Shown here: positions 1 to 4,847 of the stretch, in pieces | How positions within the stretch are numbered: the first letter of the stretch is position 1 | Layout: each line of letters starts with the position of its first letter | Origin: Alistipes sp. | GTDB lineage: Bacteria; Bacteroidota; Bacteroidia; Bacteroidales; Rikenellaceae | Assembly: GCA_017501025.1 (NCBI GenBank) | Contig: JAFVXS010000259.1 | Coordinates: 1 to 6,610 of the forward strand | Direction: 5' to 3' | DNA: 6,610 nucleotides | Translations under genes and position numbers: made by a program | The notes under the pieces: model-generated | What the model was told of the DNA's origin: nothing | The model's input: the letters and a program-made list of their open reading frames with translations, nothing else | Database searches by the model: none

Positions 1-21
1 GGCTGCTGTGGTCGCCATCCC

Positions 22-57
22 TAAACTCCCTAAACTCCTTAAACTCTCTAAACTCCC
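22..57. repeat. Tandem array of four 9-base repeats (TAAACTCCC type)
   Basis: Four back-to-back 9-base units are visible: TAAACTCCC, TAAACTCCT, TAAACTCTC and TAAACTCCC. The array is preceded at 5-16 by GCTGTGGTCGCC, which recurs with one change before the next array. No gene overlaps it. A unit of three codons would keep frame if translated, but I see no credible ORF here. Function is unknown; it behaves like a small intergenic minisatellite. Confidence 0.8.
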
Positions 58-82
58 TTTTGCGGCGCCGCCGTGGTCGCCC

Positions 83-118
83 GTCCTAGTAGTCCTATTT
101 GTCCTAGCTGTCCTAGTG
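83..118. repeat. Tandem array of four 9-base repeats (GTCCTANNN type)
   Basis: The units are GTCCTAGTA, GTCCTATTT, GTCCTAGCT and GTCCTAGTG: a fixed GTCCTA core (the second unit also fits) with three variable bases. The flank at 70-81 (GCCGTGGTCGCC) matches 11 of 12 bases of the flank of the preceding array, so the two arrays look like variants of one compound repeat. The same core returns in the array at 523-567. No function can be assigned from sequence. Confidence 0.8.
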
Positions 119-133
119 CGGCGTGCGGCTTTG

Positions 134-149
134 GGGTCCCGAGTTCAAC
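134..149 (+). repeat. T-arm-like fragment, plus-strand orientation (left copy)
   Basis: GGGGTCCCGAGTTCAA matches, with one mismatch, the variable/T-arm segment of the tRNA-Thr gene, but in the opposite orientation to that gene. The bases after it do not complete a T stem, and no acceptor or D arm precedes it, so it is a fragment and not a tRNA. It is the leftmost of four T-arm-like pieces that alternate in orientation across 134-401. Confidence 0.6.
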
Positions 150-161
150 ACCCCTCCCCTT

Positions 162-196
162 AAAAACACAAAGCAACCAACGAATGGTTGCTTTGT
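162..196 (-). terminator. Rho-independent terminator after the tRNA 3'-end fragment
   Basis: A perfect 12-base-pair stem (168-179 with 185-196) closes a 5-base loop. On the minus strand it is followed by GTTTTT (complement of 162-167). It lies just downstream of the partial tRNA at 203-228, in the same relation as the terminator at 326-360 has to the intact tRNA. The plus strand also shows an ATTTTG run after the stem, so weak bidirectional action is possible. Confidence 0.7.
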
Positions 197-202
197 ATTT
201 TG

Positions 203-228
203 AGCCGAAACCGGGATTTGAACCCGGG
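203..228 (-). pseudogene. tRNA-Thr 3'-end fragment (T arm plus acceptor 3' strand)
   Basis: Bases 202-228 are identical to 369-395, which is the T arm, the 3' acceptor strand and the discriminator base of the intact tRNA-Thr gene. Identity stops abruptly at the 5' end of the T stem. What follows upstream is a GGGGAGT/ACTCCCC hairpin (227-243) and a C-rich repeat instead of an anticodon arm, so no tRNA can form. It keeps its own terminator. It may be the remnant of a tandemly duplicated tRNA-Thr, or an integration scar, since integrases often target tRNA 3' ends. No integrase is in the window. Confidence 0.7.
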
Positions 229-258
229 GGAGTGGGACTCCCCATTTGATGTTGACAT

Positions 259-289
259 TCCCCCTAAATCCCCCTTTGGAAAAGGGGGG
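259..289. repeat. C/G-rich palindromic intergenic repeat
   Basis: The sequence begins CCCCCTAAATCCCCC and folds into a perfect 8-base-pair stem, CCCCCTTT (270-277) with AAAGGGGG (281-288), around a GGA loop. I recall similar CCCCTAAATCCCCC-type palindromes as dispersed repeats between genes in many bacterial genomes; a genome search would confirm this here. It sits between the tRNA 3'-end fragment and the intact tRNA terminator and contains no gene. It could act as a transcript-end hairpin or a miniature mobile repeat. Confidence 0.55.
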
Positions 290-293
290 CTTT

Positions 294-309
294 GGGGTCC
301 CGGGTTCAA
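294..309 (+). repeat. T-arm-like fragment, inverted copy of tRNA-Thr segment
   Basis: GGGGTCCCGGGTTCAA is an exact inverted copy of 386-401, which lies inside the tRNA-Thr gene. The two arms form a 16-base inverted repeat flanking the tRNA terminator. The bases after it (TGCCGTCC) do not complete a T stem, so it is not a tRNA. In a long readthrough transcript it could pair with the tRNA T arm. Confidence 0.65.
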
Positions 310-325
310 TGCCGTCCACATAGAA

Positions 326-360
326 AACCAAAAAGACAACCCTTATCGGATTGTCCTTTT
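326..360 (-). terminator. Terminator of tRNA-Thr
   Basis: Reading the minus strand just after the tRNA 3' end, a stem of about 12 pairs including two G-U pairs (AAAGGACAATCC with GGGTTGTCTTTT) surrounds the loop GATAA. It is followed by a T-rich stretch (TTTTTGGTTTTC). Position immediately downstream of the tRNA and orientation both fit a Rho-independent terminator. Confidence 0.7.
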
Positions 361-369
361 AGTTTTCAG

Positions 370-441
370 AGCCGAAACCGGGATTTGAACCCGGGACCCC
401 TTCATTACGAGTGAAGTGCTCTACCGCTGAGCTATTTCGGC
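370..441 (-). tRNA. tRNA-Thr (anticodon CGT, reads ACG)
   Basis: Read on the minus strand, the gene folds into a complete cloverleaf. The 7-pair acceptor stem is GCCGAAA with TTTCGGC, the D stem is GCTC with GAGC, and the anticodon stem is CTTCA with TGAAG around loop CTCGTAA. The variable loop is GGGTC, and the T stem is CCGGG with CCCGG around TTCAAAT. The anticodon at loop positions 34-36 is CGT, giving threonine for codon ACG. The discriminator base is U and no CCA is encoded, so CCA must be added after transcription. A TATCTTTG promoter element lies just upstream and a hairpin terminator just downstream, so it is probably transcribed alone. The T-arm sequence is repeated in fragments to its left. 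Confidence 0.96.
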
Positions 442-452
442 GATTGGTGCGA

Positions 453-460
453 CAAAGATA
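453..460 (-). promoter_or_regulatory. -7 box of the tRNA-Thr promoter
   Basis: The minus strand reads TATCTTTG, a perfect match to the Bacteroidetes -7 consensus TAnnTTTG, ending 11 bases before the tRNA 5' end. This would give a leader of only a few bases. A TTTTG lies 22 bases upstream, slightly far for the -33 TTTG element, so only the -7 part is confident. Confidence 0.6.
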
Positions 461-522
461 GATATTTTTTCGCGAATTGGTGCAAAATGGACGAAAAAAA
501 TAGCCGTACGGTACTTACCCCA

Positions 523-567
523 ATTACCTTAATTGTCCCATCCGTCCTAATTGTCCTATTCGTCCTA
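523..567. repeat. Array of about five 9-base units (GTCCTA core)
   Basis: Imperfect 9-base units run ATTACCTTA, ATTGTCCCA, TCCGTCCTA, ATTGTCCTA and TTCGTCCTA. The GTCCTA core is shared with the array at 83-118. This copy lies in the presumed 3' untranslated region of the DUF3467 gene and upstream of the tRNA-Thr promoter. It lacks the GGTCGCC-containing flank of the other two arrays. Its role is unknown. Confidence 0.65.
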
Positions 568-585
568 GAAATACCATCCGCCCCC

Positions 586-885
586 TTATGCGTCGCCCAT
601 CACTTTGAATGGGGCGTGTTGCGAGATATCGATTTTGCCGATATTCTGCTCATAGCGTGCGACATTCTCCTGCAACGACAACATCAATCGTTTGGCGTGT
701 TCGGGGGTCAGGATGATGCGGCTGCACACTACGGGCTTACGCAATCCGGGCAGCATTGCTGCAAAATCGACGATAAACTCCGCCGGAGAGTGCGAGATAA
801 TTGCCAAGTTGGCATATTGTCCTTTTGCTACTTCGGCATCCAACTCGATATCGATGCCACCATTAGGTTTTTGATTTTCGTTCAT
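586..885 (-). CDS. DUF3467 family protein
   Basis: A 99-residue acidic soluble protein matching the DUF3467 family, known mainly from Bacteroidetes and of unknown function. The family signature is clear: an N-terminal IDIEL strand (11-15), the core NLAIISHSPAEFIVDF (26-41), and SRIILTPEHAKRL (55-67), ending in a helical stretch. There is no signal peptide or membrane segment, so it should be cytoplasmic. I chose the ATG at 885; the frame extends three codons further to a TTG at 894, which is less likely as a start. A promoter at 957-988 faces it. The gene stands alone, divergent from fucO and followed by a 9-base repeat array. I recall relatives lying near rpoC in some Bacteroidetes, which is not the case here. 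Family assignment is confident; no activity can be claimed. Confidence 0.88.
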   Translation of the reverse strand: MNENQKPNGGIDIELDAEVAKGQYANLAIISHSPAEFIVDFAAMLPGLRKPVVCSRIILTPEHAKRLMLSLQENVARYEQNIGKIDISQHAPFKVMGDA

Positions 886-956
886 AATCTTCAAGATTTT
901 GGTTATCTACTCTGCCCGTCACCACGATATAGCGGTCGCAGTGGATGGGCTTTGTG

Positions 957-988
957 CAAAGATACAAAACTGTCGGCTCAAATGCAAC
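957..988 (-). promoter_or_regulatory. Promoter for the DUF3467 gene
   Basis: On the minus strand, TATCTTTG (957-964) fits the Bacteroidetes -7 consensus TAnnTTTG. GTTG (985-988), 20 bases upstream, is a 3-of-4 match to the -33 TTTG. Transcription would start near 950 and leave a leader of about 65 bases before the ATG at 885. No ribosome-binding site is evident. Confidence 0.6.
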
Positions 989-1035
989 TTCTGCTGTCGA
1001 TTTAGTTGCCGAGCGATAAAAATGGCTCTGATTTT

Positions 1036-1067
1036 TTTGAAAATCGCACCAATTATTTATAACTTTG
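1036..1067 (+). promoter_or_regulatory. Promoter for fucO
   Basis: TTTG (1036-1039), a 20-base spacer and TAACTTTG (1060-1067) match both elements of the Bacteroidetes primary sigma-factor promoter. The start of transcription would be near 1074, leaving an untranslated leader of about 125 bases before the fucO ATG. This is the best two-element promoter in the window. The region 886-1197 holds this promoter, the divergent one and the leader, and no gene that I can support. Confidence 0.72.
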
Positions 1068-1078
1068 TAGAGATGTAT

Positions 1079-1140
1079 GTCGGCAGTCGGGTTTAGTGAG
1101 GGTAGCGAAGATGGTGTGACGAACGACCGCAAGAGCCGAC
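1079..1140 (+). other. Foldable GC-rich leader of fucO
   Basis: GTCGGC (1079-1084) can pair with GCCGAC (1135-1140), and an inner GTCG (1086-1089) with CGAC (1124-1127), so the leader can form a long stem-loop. It also contains an imperfect direct repeat, GAGGGTAGCGAA (1099-1110) versus GAGCGTAGTGGA near 1143-1154. After it the leader turns A-rich up to the start codon. I do not recognise a known riboswitch class. It could be a regulatory leader or a copy of a dispersed intergenic repeat. Confidence 0.35.
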
Positions 1141-1197
1141 CGAGCGTAGTGGATATACCTAAAACACAGAAATACTAACTAAAAAAACAGATTAAAG

Positions 1198-2352
1198 ATG
1201 GTAAATCGTTTTATTCTCAACGAACTCTCCTATTTCGGGCCGGGTGCTCGTCACGAGTTGCCAAGCGTAGTTTCGCGTTTGGGCTTTCACAAGGCGTTGG
1301 TAGTTACCGATGCGGGACTTGTTAAGTTTGGCGTAGCCAAGATGGTTACCGATGTGTTGGATGCCGCCTCGATACCTTACGAGATGTATAGCGACGTAAA
1401 GCCAAACCCTACGGTGAGCAATGTTTTGAACGGTGTGGCAGCATTCAAGGCTTCGGGAGCCGATTTTCTGATTGCTATTGGCGGAGGCTCGTCGATTGAT
1501 ACGGCAAAGGGTGTGGGTATTGTTGTGAATAACCCTGAATTTGAGGATGTTGTGTCGTTGGAGGGTTGTGCTCCTACCCGCCACAAGTCGGTGCCGATTA
1601 TTGCACTGCCTACCACTGCGGGTACGGCTGCCGAGACCACAATCAACTACGTTATTATCGACGAGAAGCAGCAGAAGAAGATGGTGTGTGTCGATCCTAA
1701 CGATATCCCTTGCTGTTCGATTGTCGATGCCGAGTTGATGTATTCGCTGCCGAAGGGTACTACCGCAGCGACGGGTCTCGACGCTCTGACACACGCTATC
1801 GAGGGCTATATTACGAAGGGTGCGTGGGAGATGTCCGATATGTTCGAAATCGAGGCTATCCGAATGATTAACAAGTACCTCCGCACCGCAGTTTTCGAGC
1901 CAACAAACCCTGTCGGACGTAACGGTATGGCTGTCGCACAGTATATCGCAGGTATGGCATTCTCGAATGTGGGATTGGGAGTTGTGCACGGTATGGCACA
2001 CCCTATGGGCTCGTTGTTCGATATTCCTCACGGTGTGGCAAATGCTATGTTGTTGCCTACGGTTATGGAGTTCAACGCCCCTGCTTGTTTGGAGAAGTAT
2101 GCCGAGATTGCGAAGGCTATGGATGTTTACGAGGCTGGTATGTCGCTCGAAGAGGCTGCCGCAGCAGCTTGCAAGGCGGTACGCGATTTGGCTATCGAGG
2201 TCGGTATTCCGCAACACCTCTCCGAAATCGGTATCAAGGCGGAGGATATCCCTGCACTTGCAGCACAGGCGATTACCGATGTCTGCACTCCGGGCAACCC
2301 TCGCGAGGTGACCGAGGCGGATATTGTGAAACTCTACGAGGCGATTTTGTAG
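1198..2352 (+). CDS. fucO: Lactaldehyde reductase / 1,2-propanediol oxidoreductase (iron-containing alcohol dehydrogenase)
   Basis: A 384-residue group III iron-dependent alcohol dehydrogenase that aligns from end to end with E. coli FucO (about 382 residues). FucO reduces L-lactaldehyde to L-1,2-propanediol with NADH in anaerobic fucose or rhamnose breakdown, in the cytoplasm. The nucleotide-binding GGGS is at 95-98. Asp38 in VTD corresponds to the residue linked to NAD rather than NADP preference. The four metal ligands are Asp195, His199, His264 and His278. FucO-like stretches include TTAGTAAE, the GYITKGAW region, GLGVVHGMAHP and a C-terminal GNPRE. The ATG follows an A-rich leader without a Shine-Dalgarno site. 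A promoter lies upstream and a terminator downstream, so it is probably transcribed alone. No fucose or rhamnose genes are adjacent, so the in vivo substrate is inferred; a broader diol or aldehyde role is possible. Confidence 0.92.
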   Translation: MVNRFILNELSYFGPGARHELPSVVSRLGFHKALVVTDAGLVKFGVAKMVTDVLDAASIPYEMYSDVKPNPTVSNVLNGVAAFKASGADFLIAIGGGSSIDTAKGVGIVVNNPEFEDVVSLEGCAPTRHKSVPIIALPTTAGTAAETTINYVIIDEKQQKKMVCVDPNDIPCCSIVDAELMYSLPKGTTAATGLDALTHAIEGYITKGAWEMSDMFEIEAIRMINKYLRTAVFEPTNPVGRNGMAVAQYIAGMAFSNVGLGVVHGMAHPMGSLFDIPHGVANAMLLPTVMEFNAPACLEKYAEIAKAMDVYEAGMSLEEAAAAACKAVRDLAIEVGIPQHLSEIGIKAEDIPALAAQAITDVCTPGNPREVTEADIVKLYEAIL

Positions 2353-2377
2353 GTCGGCTTATCGGTTGATAAATCTC

Positions 2378-2414
2378 AAAGAGCGGGGCATTGCAGAGTG
2401 TTCCGCTCTTTTTT
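2378..2414 (+). terminator. Rho-independent terminator of fucO
   Basis: The arms AAAGAGCGG (2378-2386) and CCGCTCTTT (2403-2411) pair perfectly over nine bases around a 16-base loop and run into a T tract ending at 2414. It begins 25 bases after the fucO stop, separating this gene from the LysE-cmk-ispH unit. Confidence 0.88.
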
Positions 2415-2458
2415 GGTATCTTTTTTACGAAAGAAGCATATAATTTGCAACTATTTTG

Positions 2459-2466
2459 TATCTTTG
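2459..2466 (+). promoter_or_regulatory. -7 box of the promoter for the lysE-cmk-ispH unit
   Basis: TATCTTTG is a perfect TAnnTTTG, 45 bases before the exporter start codon. I see no TTTG at the usual distance upstream (one at 2444-2447 is too close), so the -33 element is weak or missing. Its place between a strong terminator and the first gene of a same-strand run supports it. Confidence 0.58.
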
Positions 2467-2511
2467 CGAAGATATTTTGCAGTAAACTGCACCGACAGAA
2501 AGGTATAGTAT

Positions 2512-3174
2512 ATGTTGGTTTCGACAATAGAGGTTTTGATGCGTGGTGTTGCCGTAGGTTTGGCATCATCGGTTACGGTAGGCCCTGTGGCTGTTTTGTG
2601 TATCCAACGCACGTTGAGTAAGACACGTCGTTCGGGTTGGGTTTCGGGCTTGGGCGTAGCGTGTGCCGATACGCTTATGGCGATTATCGCCTACTTCTTC
2701 TACGCAATGTTGCAGAGCCAAATCGAGCAGTACTCTACGGTGCTGCATATCGGCGGCGGAGTGTTGATTGTTGCGGTCGGAATCTACATCTTCTTCCAGA
2801 AGCCTGTGCCGCAGACCCGTCGTAATCAGAATACGGTCGGCTCGTCGTGGAAAGATTTTGCCTCGATGTTCGGTATTACGATTGCCAACTTTGTTATGAT
2901 TATCCCCTATCTGCTCGCATTTTTTGCGATGTTTGGTGTCGGCACAGCCGATTTGGAGAAGGTCGATATGGCGATTTTGTGGAGCAGTTTCCTGACTATT
3001 GCGGGTTTCTTCTGCGGAGCGGTTGCGTGGTGGTTCGGACTCACGTCGCTTATCAGCCTCTTCCGCCGACGTTTCCGCCCTCACCATATGAAGACCATAA
3101 ACCGTATTGCGGGAGCGATAGTGGCCCTGCTCGGTCTGATTACTATAAATTCAACCATTTCAACCCTGCTTTAA
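2512..3174 (+). CDS. LysE/RhtB-family membrane exporter
   Basis: A 220-residue integral inner-membrane protein of the LysE/RhtB superfamily, whose members export amino acids or related small molecules. The family signature near the N terminus is present as a Gly16...Gly24-Pro25 pattern, where classical members have a small-residue ASPGP. Hydrophobic segments lie roughly at 13-31, 44-66, 77-95, 118-142, 153-180 and 196-218, giving the expected six helices. A polar loop near 96-117 and a basic RRRFR cluster follow the third and fifth segments. Length is typical. The ATG at 2512 follows an A/T-rich leader; Met10 is a less likely start. The stop is one base before the cmk ATG, so the two are probably translationally coupled. 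The substrate cannot be predicted. Confidence 0.85.
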   Translation: MLVSTIEVLMRGVAVGLASSVTVGPVAVLCIQRTLSKTRRSGWVSGLGVACADTLMAIIAYFFYAMLQSQIEQYSTVLHIGGGVLIVAVGIYIFFQKPVPQTRRNQNTVGSSWKDFASMFGITIANFVMIIPYLLAFFAMFGVGTADLEKVDMAILWSSFLTIAGFFCGAVAWWFGLTSLISLFRRRFRPHHMKTINRIAGAIVALLGLITINSTISTLL

Positions 3175-3175
3175 G

Positions 3176-3880
3176 ATGAACTCCAATAGAAAGATTGTCA
3201 TAGCCCTCGATGGCTTCTCTTCGTGTGGCAAAAGTACCTTTGCCAAGGCGATAGCTTCGCGTTTGGGCTATATCTTTATCGATACGGGTGCGATGTATCG
3301 TGCCGTAACGCTCCACGCACTCCAAATCGGAGCCATTGCGGGAGGCGTAGTCGATGAGGAGGCGATAGTCCGTTCGCTCGACGATATTGCCATTACGTTC
3401 CGCTTCAATCCGTTGCGTGGTGCGAGCGATATCTATGTCAATGGCGAGCTGGTTGAGGGTAAAATTCGCACTATCGAGGTGAGCAATTTTGTCAGTGCGG
3501 TAAGTTCTATCCGCGAGGTTCGCGAGAAGTTGGTCGCTATGCAGCAGGAGATGGGTCGTTCGCGAGGAGTTGTGATGGATGGTCGCGATATCGGTACGGT
3601 GGTATTCCCCGATGCCGAGCTGAAAATCTATATGACAGCCGATGCACGAGTGCGTGCCGAGCGTCGCTATGCCGAGTTGCAGGCGAAGGGCGACAATGTC
3701 TCGTTTGACGAGGTTTTGGAGAATGTTATCAGTCGCGATAAGGCGGATATGAGCCGCAAAATCTCGCCACTGCGTCAGGCCGAGGATGCGATAGTGCTGG
3801 ACAACAGCTATATGACCGTTGAGGAGCAGATGGCGTGGTTCGACCGCGAGTTTGGTCGGGTTATTGCCTCGTTGCAGTAA
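3176..3880 (+). CDS. cmk: Cytidylate kinase
   Basis: A 234-residue cytoplasmic P-loop kinase that uses ATP to phosphorylate CMP and dCMP to the diphosphates, in pyrimidine nucleotide recycling and supply. The Walker A loop is GFSSCGKST (13-21). The conserved DTGAMYRA follows at 36-43. The CMP-specific insert contains IRTIEVSNFVSAVS (97-110) and REVR (113-116). The hallmark DGRDIGTVVFPDA is at 135-147. The lid region has RDKADMSRKISPL, then DAIVLDNS near the C terminus. All expected motifs are intact and the length is normal for the family. It begins one base after the exporter stop with no ribosome-binding site of its own, suggesting coupled translation. An 85-base gap with a hairpin separates it from ispH. 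Confidence 0.96.
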   Translation: MNSNRKIVIALDGFSSCGKSTFAKAIASRLGYIFIDTGAMYRAVTLHALQIGAIAGGVVDEEAIVRSLDDIAITFRFNPLRGASDIYVNGELVEGKIRTIEVSNFVSAVSSIREVREKLVAMQQEMGRSRGVVMDGRDIGTVVFPDAELKIYMTADARVRAERRYAELQAKGDNVSFDEVLENVISRDKADMSRKISPLRQAEDAIVLDNSYMTVEEQMAWFDREFGRVIASLQ

Positions 3881-3884
3881 TGTT

Positions 3885-3903
3885 TGCCCCGCATAGAGGG
3901 GCA
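3885..3903 (+). other. Hairpin in the cmk-ispH gap
   Basis: TGCCCC (3885-3890) and GGGGCA (3898-3903) form a perfect 6-pair GC-rich stem around GCATAGA, five bases after the cmk stop. No T tract follows, so it is not a standard terminator. It might protect the upstream message from 3' decay or cause partial attenuation. I see no promoter in the rest of the gap (3904-3965). Confidence 0.45.
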
Positions 3904-3965
3904 GGGTCGGGGGCGACAGAGCAAAATCGCTCCGCATATCGTAAATCAAAACCGCTACCGCCACA

Positions 3966-4835
3966 ATGAAGATTACAATCGACGAAAAATCGGGTTTCTG
4001 TTTTGGTGTGGTTCGTGCCATATCCATAGCCGAGGAGGCTCTCTCTGCGGGGCAGAGCGTTGCTTCGTTGGGCGATATTGTCCATAACCGTATCGAGGTG
4101 CAGCGATTGGAGCGGTTGGGTCTGCGTACGATTTCGCACGATGCGATAGATGGGCTTTGCGACACGAAGTTGCTGATTAGGGCTCACGGTGAGCCACCGA
4201 CCACATATCGTCGTGCCGAGGGTGCTGCGGTTGAGGTTATCGATGCCACCTGTCCTGTTGTTGCGGCACTGCAACGGCGTGTCAAGGAGGCTTACGAGGC
4301 TATGCAGCGGGTTGGCGGTACGCTCTGCATCTTGGGCAAACGGGGACACGCCGAGGTTGTCGGGTTGAGTGGTCAGGTCGATGATAGGGCTGTGGTTATC
4401 GAGCGGATTGAGGATATCGAGGGGCTCGACTTTTCGCACCCGATATACCTCTTGTCGCAGACCACACAGAGTCTTGCACTCTTCCGTGAGGTGTCGGAGG
4501 CTATACGGCAGCGATTGTCGGATGGGTCGATGCTGACTGCCGACGATACGATTTGCCGTCGGGTGTCGTCGCGTGAGCAGCATCTGCGAGAGTTTGCCTC
4601 GACGAGCGATGTGATAATCTTTGTCTGTGGCCGCAAGTCGAGCAACGGACGGGTTTTGGCGGAGGTTTGTAGTGCGGCAAACTCTCGGACATATATTGTC
4701 GAGGAGGCATCGGAGTTGCAGCGGGAGTGGTTCGAAGGGGCTGCGTCGGTTGGTGTTTGCGGAGCGACATCGACTCCCGAGTGGCTGATGCGTGAGGTTG
4801 CCGACCGCATAGAAGAGATTACCGAAAACGAGTAA
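3966..4835 (+). CDS. ispH: 4-Hydroxy-3-methylbut-2-enyl diphosphate reductase (IspH/LytB)
   Basis: A 289-residue iron-sulfur enzyme catalysing the last step of the MEP pathway, reduction of HMBPP to IPP and DMAPP, in the cytoplasm. The three cluster-ligating cysteines fall at Cys12 (GFCFGV), Cys96 (DATCP) and Cys197 (DTICRR), the same positions as in the E. coli enzyme. Substrate-binding residues are also present: His40 (VHNR), His74 (AHGEP), His128 and the catalytic Glu130 (GHAEV), Thr166-Thr167 (SQTT), Ser225-Ser226-Asn227 and Ser269 (GATSTPEW). The protein is somewhat shorter than the E. coli one (316 residues) and lacks only C-terminal extension. The start ATG opens with the canonical MKITIDEKSGFCFG. 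It is a single-domain form, without the S1-domain fusion seen in some Firmicutes. It probably belongs to the lysE-cmk unit. Confidence 0.97.
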   Translation: MKITIDEKSGFCFGVVRAISIAEEALSAGQSVASLGDIVHNRIEVQRLERLGLRTISHDAIDGLCDTKLLIRAHGEPPTTYRRAEGAAVEVIDATCPVVAALQRRVKEAYEAMQRVGGTLCILGKRGHAEVVGLSGQVDDRAVVIERIEDIEGLDFSHPIYLLSQTTQSLALFREVSEAIRQRLSDGSMLTADDTICRRVSSREQHLREFASTSDVIIFVCGRKSSNGRVLAEVCSAANSRTYIVEEASELQREWFEGAASVGVCGATSTPEWLMREVADRIEEITENE

Positions 4836-4847
4836 ATTTTAACGATT

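Noticed and set aside
22..118. CRISPR array
   Set aside because: The period is nine bases with no spacer-repeat alternation and no cas genes; these are plain tandem repeats.
227..243. GGGGAGT/ACTCCCC hairpin as the long variable arm of a class II tRNA
   Set aside because: It adjoins a T arm in the right place, but no anticodon arm, D arm or 5' acceptor strand lies upstream on that strand, so a complete tRNA cannot form.
48..388. Short open frames on both strands in the left 400 bases
   Set aside because: They are translations of palindromic repeats, T-arm fragments and terminators, with no start context or conserved protein features.
443..483. Repeated ATTGGTGC at 443-450 and 476-483, with its complement near 1046-1053
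   Set aside because: Only eight bases, without symmetry or consistent spacing to the promoters; could be chance.
494..511. Terminator for the DUF3467 gene (CCGTACGG palindrome followed by seven T on the minus strand)
   Set aside because: The palindrome leaves only a two-pair stem once a loop is allowed, too weak to call a terminator despite the T run.
487..1005. A 172-codon plus-strand open frame
   Set aside because: It runs antisense through the DUF3467 gene and through the 9-base repeat array, and its translation shows no recognisable domain. The opposite strand encodes a clear family protein.
1073..1096. Leader peptide MYVGSRV before fucO
   Set aside because: Seven codons with a stop, starting at or next to the predicted transcription start, with no attenuator or codon bias to support it.
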